64,000 nucleotides of DNA from Colletotrichum lupini (lineage: Eukaryota > Ascomycota > Sordariomycetes > Glomerellales > Glomerellaceae), in contig NC_064672.1 of NCBI RefSeq assembly GCF_023278565.1, forward strand, positions 6,696,001 through 6,760,000, written 5' to 3'. The position numbers and the translations under genes are program-made. Shown here one piece after another: positions 35,841 through 47,600 of the stretch. The stretch's first letter is position 1; every line of letters starts with the position of its first letter. The notes under the pieces are model-generated. The model was not told where the DNA came from, ran no database searches, and saw only the letters and a program-made list of their open reading frames with translations.

Positions 35841-38800
35841 GAGTTAATACTAAACGAAGTTAGTTTAAGCGAACTATAATATGCCCCTACGCGAGACTAA
35901 ATAGTAATAATAAATATAATCGGGTACCTTCTTTTTTTTATATAAGTAATAGAGGTTAGTATTATTATAATTATATAAGTAGTAATATATAGTATAGTCC
36001 TTATAGCTAAACTTAGCTAAAAAGAGCTAATAAAACTAGCGTTATATAAGTAACTTTAACTTAGGGCTCGCCGTATTATTAATAAATAAGGCGAGGGCCC
36101 TATAAAGGTCTAATTAATAATCCTCTTATTAGCCCCGGAATATAATTAGCTATTTCTCTTAAGTACGACGCTTAATATAAGTAGTAATTAAGGGGCGTAT
36201 AAGTAAGTTAAGGGGACTTATAATAGTACTCTTTTTAGCTAACTAGTCTACTATTTTATTCTTTATAATATCCTTATAACTAGGTATTTAATAAGAAGTA
36301 ACGGGGACCTTAGCGTTCTTAATAAGCTCTTTAAACTCGAGAATAGCTTATTAAAAAAATAAGGGGGGGTACTATTTAAGTACTTAATAGCGGCCTAGTT
36401 ATTTAAATAGACCGTAATAGTTATAATAGACTTATTTCTAAGCCTTAGCGCTATATAAAGACTTATAGTAGCCCCTTTTATTTTAATATTAAAAACCTCG
36501 GCTTAGGGGAGGCAGTAGTACCCAAGATAAATTAGTTACGGTCCTTAATAAATAATATACTTAAAGCCCATAGCCTTTAGAATTATTTATAACTTATTTA
36601 TATAAGCTATAATATATATAATAAAAAGAGATTCGTATTATTTATAATAGCTTTATATCTCTTTTATCTTAATTACTTCTTAAGTACTACTAAAGTTACT
36701 TATAATTAAGAAGTCGTAGGGTAATAAAGCTAGTTACGGGGGACGTTTAACTTAACTAGCTATTTAAATAAGCGTAGTTAAGTAAGAGGGGTTCCCGTAA
36801 TTATATAGTAGCCTATAATTATAAATCCTCTAGGCTAGGGAATAAGAATAGTCTAATATAAAAAGCTTAACGGCATAGCGGTTTCTAAAAGAGTTTAAAA
36901 AAAGCTCTATTAATAATATGCTCGCTTTACGTAGTAGCGCCGTAACTAGTATAATCCGCTATATTAAAAAAGAGCCCTTTAAAGCGATATTAATAAGGGT
37001 CTAAAGGGTTTTAATAACTAACTTTAGCCCGTATTAGACTTCCGGTCGGGCGCGTATTTCGGAGTTAACCCTAATTTTAAAAATAGGTCGGGTCGGGCCG
37101 GGGTATTATAACTTAGCGCTATATAAGGCCTTAGGAATAATAATAATATAGATCACCTTATATATAGTAGCTAGGGGCGTATTATTAAAGACTTTATTAA
37201 AGCCTTTAATATAGCTAGTTATAAACCTAGCCTTATTTTAGTAGTTAGTAATATAGCTATAGAAAAGTAGCTTTTTATTAAAAATAATACCTAGCTATTT
37301 TATAATACCCTTCTTATAAGGTCTAATTTCCTTATTATCGTAATAAATAGGGGGGAGGGCAATATCTCTAGCCCTTAGTAAGGTTCGCTTTATAAAATAA
37401 AGGACTTCGGTCTTTTTAAAATTAAACCGAATAGTATTATCCCTACCCTAAATAATAATATCGTTTAGAATTTACTATACCCGGGAAGTAGCCTTAGTAA
37501 GGTCCCTCTTAATACTTAGTATCGTATAGTTATTAATATAGCTAAATTTAAAAGACTCCGGGCTAATTTAATAAATTTACTTAGTATATAATAAAAAGAG
37601 GATAAGTAAGATTAATAACCCCTATAGTAAACTATAAAAAAGAGGGAATATAAGAGTTTAGTATTTTTTATAGCGGACCGAAGCTTAGTATAACTAGTTA
37701 AAGTACTATACTTAGGTAATAATATTCTTAAGCTAACCCTATACCCAGAGCCGATTATATAACCGGTTATATAATACTAAGTTAAAGGCTCTTTTAATAT
37801 TTATTATAATAATAATAATAACTAGCTTCTTATTAAAAGTAGCTTATATATCGTAAGCTATTATTCTAATTATATCCGTAGCTAATTATTTAGGTAGTAC
37901 CCCGGCTATTTATAAGTTAAGTATACCTTAGGTAATAATAATATAAAACATCCTCTTAGCTATAAGGCGCTCTAGCCCCTTCCCTAGGGTTACTAAGAGT
38001 AAAATTAAGTACTAACCCTTATAAGTACGCATATCCTAGTTAGGCTTCGGTATTATTACTACCTTAGTATCTCGCTAGGCCTTAAGGTAATATCTAAGTA
38101 CGAAATAGGCTTAGTAAAAATAACGGACGTAGTTATTAATATATAGCTAGTAGGCCCGTAGTATTAAAATTATAATATTATTTATACTAGGGGTAGTATT
38201 TCCCGCGCTAAGTACTATATCATCTATTTTATATTAGTAAATAGTAAAATCTTAAGGTAATAGTTATTAAGGGCATATTATAAGGTCGAGATATACATTA
38301 TCTTCTATAGTCGCACGCTCTAAGAGCTTTTTCTAAAAGAGTATTGCCTTTTTAGTAAGTTTAATAACTATATTCTTATTATCTTATAGAGGAGGGGATT
38401 AGACCTAAGGCCTAGGCTAGTTCTAACTTATAATTCGGTATATATCTAAATCCTTTTTAATAAAAGAGACTATTCTAGCTTATATAGCGGCCTTAGCCCT
38501 CTATATAGTACTATTATATTATTAATTAGCTATAGCTATAGTAGGAAATTAGGGGTTAGCTATATATACTACTTTAAAGCGTTTATTAGCTTTAATATAT
38601 AATTCGTCCCACTACTTCGTTCCCCTACTCCCTATATAGTACGGGGTAAAAAAAGAAGTATAAGTATACTAAAATACGTCGTTAAGGCTCTCCGCAGCTA
38701 AATCGAGGTCTTATATAATATTATATATAGTATATAATACCTAGGTTAGCTCCTTAACCCTCTCTACGAACTATAATATATTCTCTAGTTTAATCCTCTA

Positions 38801-41395
38801 GTTTTTCTTTTTTAATTAATACGTATTACCTAAACTAATAAAAAGGGGGATAGTTATAATAAGGGTATTATAGTCCGATTTAATATATATATAGCTAGTA
38901 ATTTAAGTCCGGGCTAGGGGGACGTTAAAAATAGTTAAGTTAAGCACGTTACCTACTTTATAAATAAGGACCCCTACGGGGTTTAGTATAATAAGGTAGT
39001 AGCCGTCTATTTAGTTAATAAAGTAGTTCCTAAGGGTATATAAGGGGGTCCCTAGCTATTAGTTAATATAATAAGAGTTTAAATCCCCTATAATAAGTAG
39101 TTTTTACGGGGGGGTCTAGTAGTTAAGTACTATTAATATATATTTCTTATTAAGGGCGTAGTAAACGTTAAGGATATAATACCCTAAAATACGTACTCTA
39201 AGTAAGTCCTAGTAAGGGAGCTTTATAATATTAAACGCTACTAAGTACGAGAGGGTTTAAGAAACGTATATAAGGACCCGGGGTCTATTAATAGTCATAG
39301 CCTAGCTCTAAACTAGCGAGTATAGGGCAAAGCTAGGGTAAGATTTAATAATATTTTATAGTTTACCCGTACTATACTATAGCTCTTATAATAATAAAAT
39401 ATCTACCTATTTAAATTTAGTAATAATAAGGGCGTAGTTATACTTATAGCCGTTTTTTTATACATTAGCTTATAATATTTTAATTTTAATACGTATTAAA
39501 TACGCTAGTTATAAGTAGTTATAAAGCGCTTATGCAAAGCGCTCTTATATTTACTCTTACTCTTTTTCTTTAGGGTAGGCTCTTCGTATTCTAAGCTATT
39601 TTTAGGGGGGAGTTTAGAGCCCTATTTTTTAAAAAGAGGGTAGTTACCGCTTTTTAAAATAGAATTTATGATACTATTTAACTTTATAATAATTAAATAA
39701 GTTTATTTTTATTTACTTAAGTAGTTTTTAATATTATATATAGCTATATTAATAACTATAGATTTCTAAATAATATTTTTAATAAGTCTCTCTATTTTAA
39801 TACTTATAATCTTATCTTAGAGCTAGGTACTTAGGGACTTTATAAGGTCTAACTTAGGGGCAGGGCTTAAGGAGAGGTCGAGCTTCGTAACTTATATATA
39901 AAGTTCTCTACTTACTTTATATAAGAGTTTCTTTTATTAAGAGGTTTAATAAATAATAGTACTATTTTTCTTTTAGGGGTATATAAAGTAATTCGTATAA
40001 TTATTTATATATAACCCCTAGTAGTTTACGTATTAAAGGACGATTATAATATAATTACCGTTATATTTTAGCTTTTTATAATAATAATAGCGTTAAGTTT
40101 TAGTATAGTCCTTAGAGCTATACTAATTTAAATAGACCTAGTACTACTTAAAAAGGGGTTAGTAAGTAAATAGCTAGGCTACTACCGATTTAAAAATACT
40201 AAAAAGCCTTTTTACTAGTCTTAAGAAGGATATAATATAAGTTATATAAGGGCCGTTCGTTAGGCTAGAGGTTTAATAATAAAAGGGGGTTATCCTTACT
40301 ACTACTCTAACCTCGTCCTAGACGTATATATTAAAGTTAAGGGGTTACTTATTAAGGCCGGGGATTCGAGTCTTAATATCTTTAATAATATAAATAAACT
40401 AAATCTCAGATCTTTTAATAATAATTATATTAAAGAGTTTAAGTAGCTAAGTATAATAACTAAGTATAGCTTATTATATTTTTAAAGTCTTTAGGGTAAA
40501 TACGTAACTAGTTAGAACCTTAGTTACTAGGCTAATATTTTTATCTTTAAGTAAATAGTTTTTAATAACTTCTTTATAAATAAACCGTACTTCTACTTAA
40601 TAATAGGGATTCTTAAGGTTAAAGTAAATAAAAATAAAAATATTAGGGGAGGGAAGTATATTTTTAGCTCCTTTTTATAAGTCGCTCGTTATACTTAAAG
40701 CTTAAGCTATAAACCCCTAAGGCTAGTAATTAATAAGACGCTAAGTATAATAACTAGAGCTCTAAGAAAGTACTTTAATAAAAAAGAGGCCCGTTATAAT
40801 TTTATAGTCCGGCTTATATTAAGAGGTTTTAATAAGTAATAGCTAAGGTTTTTTAAAAAGGGCCTTGAGCTTAGTAATATAATAGCTTATAGTAATAGTA
40901 TATTTAGAGTTTTTTAGTAACTAAAAGGACTCCTAAATAGCTACGAGGGTAATATCCTTTATAAAATAGAGGCTAAAGAGACGGGTCCTAATTTTATTAA
41001 TAGTTATAGTTTTATTAAAACGCGCTCTATAATTAGGGGGGGGTTAGGTTATTATTATTAATTTAAGCTAAGTTATAGTAATAAACGCGTTTAGCCTAGG
41101 TTTTATAATTAGAACCTTTATAATTTTAGGGGTTATAAATATTACTTTAATAGAATCCGGAATGTAGCGTCTTTTAGTTAGGGACCGAAGTAGTGTAGAC
41201 TAAATAATCGTAATAAAGCCTAAGAGGGTATTAAAAGTATTTAAAAAGGGTAATAGTTATAGTAGCATATAGCGGCCGTTACCTAAGCTAGTCATAGTTA
41301 GTATAAGAAAAAGGGGGTTAGAATAGGCCTTATTAAGGAGGTTAATATAGTAGAGTAGCCCGTACTAACAGTGCGTACTAAGAAAAAGTATATAG
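35841..41395 (-). mobile_element. non-LTR retrotransposon (Tad/I-like LINE), RIP-inactivated
   Basis: About 5.5 kb, very AT-rich and CpA-poor, with stops in all frames. The minus strand still reads as a fungal LINE. Endonuclease remnants include GDLNS near 39080 and SDYNTL near 38870. Reverse transcriptase spans about 38290-37390, with LVTLGKGLERLIAKRM, a decayed FGYADD-like box (FKFSYINNYTIL) and FNFKKTEVLYF. Then comes a segment like the region after RT in these elements (ARFITSYIKGFNKVFNNTP, KALYSAKLYYPGPTRP) near 37250-37050. The region 39500-41380 would hold ORF1 and the 5' UTR. Its 5' end abuts the truncated Hsp70-like gene. No clear target-site duplication was found, and both ends are placed by composition to within tens of bases. 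Confidence 0.85.
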
Positions 41396-42552
41396 GAGGG
41401 AGGTTTTGTCGTCATCAGGGTTCGGACAGGTGAAGTACATCGGCTCGACCTCGCATCCTTTGAAATTCACAATTTTTCGCTGGAATGATTCGAGAAGTTC
41501 TGATCGTAGTCGAGGTGGTAAAGCGCGCTTAGTAGTCTTCTCCACGTACGACTTCATGAACTTATTCACCTCCTGCTCCCACCATTGAGTACCGCCAAAG
41601 GTCGCTTCGGAATACGTGTCAGATATGTTGAGAAACAAGCTAGGCAACAGGACATACCAAAGGTTTGACCCATTCGGTGGTAGCTGAGTTTACCGTCGGT
41701 GCTCTTCTGTGCACTGAACATGCACCCGTTCTAAAGATGGTCGTTCGCCTTGTGAACTTGTTTCCGGACATTGGCGATGTGATAGATTACTTACCATCGT
41801 GTGACCCCCGAATTCCAAAAAGACGACAAGAACTGGGATCTGTGGTGACACAAAGATCTCATCGACGAGCCGTTCAGTCGCGAACAATTTATGGGCCGAT
41901 GCAAGACTTTCAACGTGAAAGCTGACTTCGAAATTCGGTTTGATCCAAGTCGAATTGGGGAGGATGTTCTTTCTCAAAAGATTCTCATACTCGGTTCGTT
42001 CTCCTAGTCTCCAATGAGCAGGGTATGACAGCCCGATCTCTTCGATGTAGAAGTAGGTGCGCGAGTCAGAGTCGTTGTTGCCATTGCAAAAGCTCTCAAC
42101 TCGCTCAATCACTGTTCTAGTGATATCATTCATGCCCTGTTTGACAAGGTACCAAGTTTCTTCCGCTTGCGAGCCCTGAAACAAGGCATCAGTAGCATCA
42201 TCTCCGGTCTTTGGAGATGTGGAGAAGAAGGGCTTTGACGGCACCGGTTCCCTATCCTGGTCGATGTCTTCGCCCGTATAGACCCTTCCAATGCCATCGA
42301 GATAGATTGCCGAACTGAAAGAGCCTTTTTGATAGCGTTGATCATGCCCAGGCAAAGCATCTTCAGTGAAAATGAGATACTTCTGACGAGTGTCTCGGGT
42401 TAGAATACTGCCACGAATGGCGCTGCTTCCCCAGTCCAGTGCCAAGATACTGGGCGCGTAAGCTGAGGTCAGTCCATGTTTAATGATAAAGGTGAGACTT
42501 TCCAACTTTTAGCACAGAACACTTACGCAGTCTGTCGTTCGTGCTCAATCAT
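41396..42552 (-). pseudogene. truncated Hsp70-like ATPase-fold gene (paralogue of 5899-8332)
   Basis: Four exons can be read on the minus strand: 42552-42527, 42449-41795, 41730-41658, and 41604 to about 41396. The protein begins MIEHERQTAILALDWGSSAI (phosphate-1 loop), continues to VVFLEFGGHTMNGC (phosphate-2 loop) and FGGTQWWEQEV, then stops being Hsp70-like about 70 residues later, where RIP-mutated LINE sequence starts. The adenosine-binding half and C-terminus are absent from the window. Intron positions and phases (2, 0, 1) equal those of the paralogue at 5899-8332. The remaining exons are clean of stops and splice sites are intact, so truncation looks younger than general decay, or the fragment may still be transcribed. 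It is non-functional as an ATPase if no 3' half exists elsewhere. Confidence 0.82.
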
Positions 42553-43461
42553 GTCTAAATGTTGGCAAGATGTTAATAAACGCAGAAACAAAAAAAAGTG
42601 CAAGGGGCGCCTTCTGCTGTCATGTGAATCAGAATGCCAGGGGGAAAATGAGGACGAATGATCAACGTTTTAATACTCCGTAGTCGTTGCATCTCCCGAA
42701 GTTTAACCCTGATATTGATTCGTCTCCGCCCCGGATTGATGTACTTGAAAGATACCGGGTACGATAGGTAACCCCATTGAAGCACAGAGACCGCCCTAGA
42801 CTAACGCGGTGCCTAATGCATGTAGTTCTCATAACATTACATTATTTTGGGGGGAGACGTTGGATGTCAGTCGAAGGAAATCTAGCCCACTAGCAGCTGC
42901 AGTCACATAGAAAAACCAGGAATACACCGGTGTGTAATTATATGTACAATGCCCGTTGTCTGAAAATGATCCATGATGTGGGTCCATGTAGGCAATAACT
43001 ACAATGGGGGTGGTGTAGACATCAACTTACCGGATTTTGCAACACAATCATGAACTAAGCAGGGAAAGCTTGCGCTGTCACCGCCCGCCCCCTTTTCCCT
43101 ACATATGAAGCCTCAAGGATTGTCTATCGGTGAGCAATGATACAAGATCTGCAATAGGCTGTGCCCATTCTTGGCACAATCACTGCTGCGGTGCGGGCGC
43201 TAGACAATCAAGCTCGAGGAAGCTATTCGAGTATGAGTGAAAGAGGGACCGTACTAAAGTATATCGCTTCTGACATAGTGTGCATTTAGGCGGATGCCTT
43301 TGATTTCATGGTATGGATGTAAAGGAATCAGGAACTCTGTCTCAAGCTGGCCGTGTTCCTTCAAATTCAGCAATGGATTGAAAAAGGTCGCTCCTTCCGC
43401 CCTGCAGCGCATCGGCTTTGCCCCTTCTTATCTGCAGTCACCAGCTCAGGAGAAGTGCACT
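42553..43461. promoter_or_regulatory. divergent intergenic region
   Basis: 909 bp between the truncated Hsp70-like gene (-) and the finger-like protein gene (+). A TATCTGCAG splice-acceptor-like site ends near 43437, so a 5'-UTR intron or an upstream exon of the next gene is possible. No other feature seen. Confidence 0.35.
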
Positions 43462-44230
43462 ATGAGCCTTTCAGAAGATTCGACAAGCAGTCTCTCCGAG
43501 GAATCGGCAACAGCAATTCGTCTATACATTAAACAGCTTGAAGATGACCTCCACCAGCAGATCACTACTGAGGTTAAACGTGTTCTAGAGTCATATGAGA
43601 TTTTTAGGAGCCATTGCCAGCAGAGCCTTCTTGCGGGTCTTCCTCCCAAGTACCGGCCGGAAGAGAGACCAGAAGTTGTTGCCAGGATCAAAGCACAATT
43701 CCCGTGTCACATCAACAACTTCTTCTACGACAACATCGCTGGAATGTCCTGCTCTGCCTTCCAATACGCGGGGACGAAGCCGACTCCTTTCACGATGCCA
43801 CGGGACCTCATTTCCATGCGCCGGCCGCCTCATTCGAATCGCACTGTCATTCGGCGGAAAACGGTTGAGGGTCCTCGATTTGTGACCGTGAATGCGGTAG
43901 AAAGAGCTTACTTGGACAGTTTTGTCTTCTCCTATACGCTTGATGGTTCAAAGGCACATTGGATTCTGCTTTGTCCAAAGCAGGATTGCCAGAGTCGCAA
44001 CTTCTCTCGAGATCCGATCGCTAGCGGAGATGCGATAGCACACTTCAAGCAGTGTGAGATCTCGGCTGTCGAAGAAACTACCATTATCAGGAGACATGGG
44101 ATGCAAGGTGAGCCAATGTCTGTCCTATTTCTCTTCATTATACAGTGAGTGAGTGGCTGACCTGTTTATTTCTCTCAAAGTTGTGCCGCACAGACTCAAA
44201 GCTCGAGACCAGCCTATCAGCGCTCGGTAG
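43462..44230 (+). CDS. hypothetical protein with C-x4-C...H-x3-C finger-like motif
   Basis: Two exons (43462-44107 and 44181-44230) joined by a 73-nt GT..AG intron give 231 aa. I do not recognise a named family. The N-terminal third is Ser/Glu-rich then helical (AIRLYIKQLEDDLHQQITTE). The middle has SLLAGLPPKYRPEERPEVV and a His/Arg-rich loop. The C-terminal part reads HWILLCPKQDCQ...SGDAIAHFKQCEIS, a C-x4-C-x19-H-x3-C arrangement that could bind zinc. It ends VVPHRLKARDQPISAR. The frame is open upstream to 43294 with another ATG, so a longer N-terminus is possible; I chose 43462 because it starts the low-complexity acidic segment. It lies 177 bp from Copia copy C, and before the inversion it would have adjoined copy A. 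Confidence 0.68.
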
Positions 44231-44402
44231 GTAGCAAAGCACAACAAGAACATAAAAGCAGGCAATCACCGGTTAACAAAATGTTCTCGGAAAGCTAACA
44301 ACAGGGCGAGTTCAGACTCCATGGAAGACTTAGACACAGACTCTGACTGAGGGTGTCTTTATGGCTGGCTTTAATGGCTTAGACTGTAATGAACTATGGA
44401 TG

Positions 44403-44407
44403 AATGC
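44403..44407. repeat. TSD half AATGC (partner GCATT at 11888-11892)
   Basis: The five bases left of copy C are AATGC. Those right of copy C are GTTAT, which do not match. AATGC is the reverse complement of the GCATT left of copy A. Confidence 0.8.
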
Positions 44408-44609
44408 TGTTGGTATCCCTATTATAGGGTAGTTAGTTCGAACCGTAGTTGACGAAGAGATTAATTAAACTATATGAATATCTGCGTAAGTGTAAAAAGG
44501 AGGTTCTAACCGTAGGTTAGGCTAGCTACGATAATCGTAAATAGGGCCCCTAATTAGCCCCTATATAGTCGGCTATATACCGCGGTCGAATTAGATTTCT
44601 AATCCGATA
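44408..44609 (-). repeat. 3' LTR of Copia copy C
   Basis: 202 bp in reverse orientation, from TGTTGGTATCCC to AATCCGATA. It keeps the terminal ACA/TGT that copy A has lost. Confidence 0.95.
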
Positions 44610-47600
44610 CTAACTTTCTTTTTCTTTTATTAATTTAACCGCTATAGTTAGAGGTATAATTCGACCTCGGGCCCGTTTATTAAGTCGTCTCCTTTTCCCC
44701 CTTTTCTCTATTCTTTTTATATAACCTATCCCTCTATTCGTATAATAACTTTTCTACTACTTATAAATTACTCTAATCCCTTATTTAGTACTACTTTCGT
44801 AAAAGCGTTTACGAAGTTATCTTTATTATTAATCTAACGGATCTCGAGTATCTCGCGCCTTTCGTACGATTACCTAAGGGCTATAATATTGATTATAAGC
44901 CTCTTTTCTTTCGTCGTTCCTAATTTAACGAGGCATTTGTATAACGAGTAGGAATCGATATAAATAACTATTAAAATAAGTAGAAAGCTAATTCGATCGG
45001 TAATCTTCTTTAGCGTTATTAAAATCGTATAAAAAAGGTTAACGCCGTTAACTATACCGTAAACCTCCGACGCTAATACACTTCTTATTACCCACTTACT
45101 TTTAGTTAACGAGTAGTAGATTATATTACCGTATATAGTAAATTCGCTCTCGCCCATACTCTCGTTAGCTAGGATAATAATATACCCTAATTACGAAGTA
45201 AGGTCGTTATTATTCGTAAATAACCTATTAATAAAAACGTAGAGCTTACTAGTTATAAGGTCGATCGGGTAGTAAACGAGACCTCGATCGAGATTCGTTT
45301 ATTACTACTTAAGCCGCTTATTAAGTACCTCGACGTCTCGTTTAGTTAAATCTATAGCCTACGCTACCCTAGCGCAGTTAAAAGTTACCTCGGGCTAATA
45401 AATACTCGTAATATATACCCCTTACATAAGCTTAGCCTTATATTACTTTTTAATATCGGTTACGTTTAGGTTAACGAGGTTAATCTTCTTACCCTACCCC
45501 TTTTATTAAAAAACGACGGCTTCCCCTTCGATTATAAAAATCCCGCTATTAAATACTAAGGGGGTATTTATTATAAGGACCTCTTTTAGCTTCGCTACGA
45601 AGCCCGCTTTCTAAAGCTCCTTATCCTCCTTTTTTATAAAATTAATATCGGATAGGCCTAATATATTGTCGGTCTATATTCTAATAATCCCAAATTAGTT
45701 ACCTTCGTACTCCGCGACTAGTAAGTACGGGTTATATATAGAAGTAACTATTAATAGTTAATTAATATAAAAATCGTAGTAAGTAGCCTACTAATAAGTA
45801 CCCGATTCTACGAGCCTATATAGTAGCTTAAGTACTTTAATAATAGTGCTTTTTAGGTACTTACTAGCCATTTCCTTCGGTAAATAGGCTAGGATTTTCC
45901 TTATAAGCCCTGTAGCCGATTAGGTATATACCTAGGTAATATCACGGCTCTAAATCTCGTATCCCTTCTTCCGTAGCGATACTATTAGTACTATTATTAA
46001 TCGTTAGCTATAGCGCTATATAGTGGGCGATTATATAAGTAGCGTCGCCTTTTCGACGTCGCTATACCCCTAAATTACGTATCTAGACTTCTCGTACGGT
46101 TAGGGTATTCTTTTTCCTTTAATTTTACGAACTATTCGTAATTTAAATATATAGAGGTTTATATACTTTTCTAAATCGTAGAGGATAAATTAATAAACCC
46201 CTCGATCGCACAGAGTATCTACTTCGATAAGATCTAATCCCTTATACGGCTTTTTAATAGTTATAATTACGCCTTCTTTGCGTAGTTTAACTACTAGCTC
46301 GAAATCGGCTTTCTCTTTTACTATATAAAAGGTATTAATTACCTCGTCGCTAGTAATAAATTACCGCGTTAGTACTTACCGTCGTAGTCTCCCGTAATAT
46401 ATTAGTACCCTTTTAACAATTTCCTTTTCCTCGTCGTTTATTAATACTACTACGACGATTTCGTTAAAAATAATTTCTTATACCTCTACCGCGGGTTATA
46501 TAGCTTCCCCTAGCTCTTTTTCTTCTTATAAGCTAGAAATTACCTCGATAGGATCTATATAATATAGTCTAACTACCGTAATTAATACGTCGAGTAGCTA
46601 GTCGCGATCTCTCGTAACTACGTAAGAACGCTCGTCGATAAAAATCAATTTATATAGCCTAGCCTATTATTAAGTAATTTTGCGCTATACTTATATATCC
46701 GAATTTAGGGGTATATTTAAATTAACCCCTATATCGGGCCTATTGCGCGTAGTAATTATCTTATTAACTTACTTTTTGACGCTTACCTCGCGCAGTGCCT
46801 ATATTACTTTTTTAACTATTTAAGCTCGCTAGTTTATGTCTAATAACGGTAGCGAGGCTAAGGTCGTTCTTAAATATACTCTAAATACTAAAAGCGTTAG
46901 TATAAGCCCGTTAGGCTCTATAATATCGTTATAGTATTTAAGTACTGTCTAGAGGTATTCGTCGTTATCGGAATCGGGATTTTCCTTTTTAATAATTTTA
47001 AACGCTCTTTTTAATTACTAGTGCGCCCTTTCTACCTTTTTAATATTATAGTACGCTTTAACGGGCACGACTTTTAACTATATACCGTAAGCCGTCGCAT
47101 TTTCCTTAAATTTTACTAACTTAAAACTAATATTAGCGTCGGTTTTAATACCGTCTAGCGGTCCTTAGTATATATTAATCTAGCTTTTTCATAAAGCTAC
47201 CTATACTATTTTTACTTATAGATCCCGTAAGAATTGCCCTGCTTAGAATAATATAGCCTCGTCGATTATATATAGGACCGGTCGACTGTTTAAGTAGAAG
47301 ATATCGATAACGATCTCCTAATTAAAGTTAAGCTTATTACGTAATTTAAATTTAAATCTGCGTAGGCTCTGCGCATTTATTTAGTATTAATAGCATACTT
47401 TCGTTAACTACTCTAGCGCCCCTATTTTAATATTATTATTACCTAAATACTTTAGGAGGTTATATAACCTCGCGACCGATAGGTAACTAAATCTCTAGTA
47501 TAATTATCTAAGCTCACTTTCCGTTAGGTAATTAATCGACTTCGTATTATTAATAAGCCTTATAAACGCGTGCCCCCATCGTCGTTCGACTATTTCGAAG

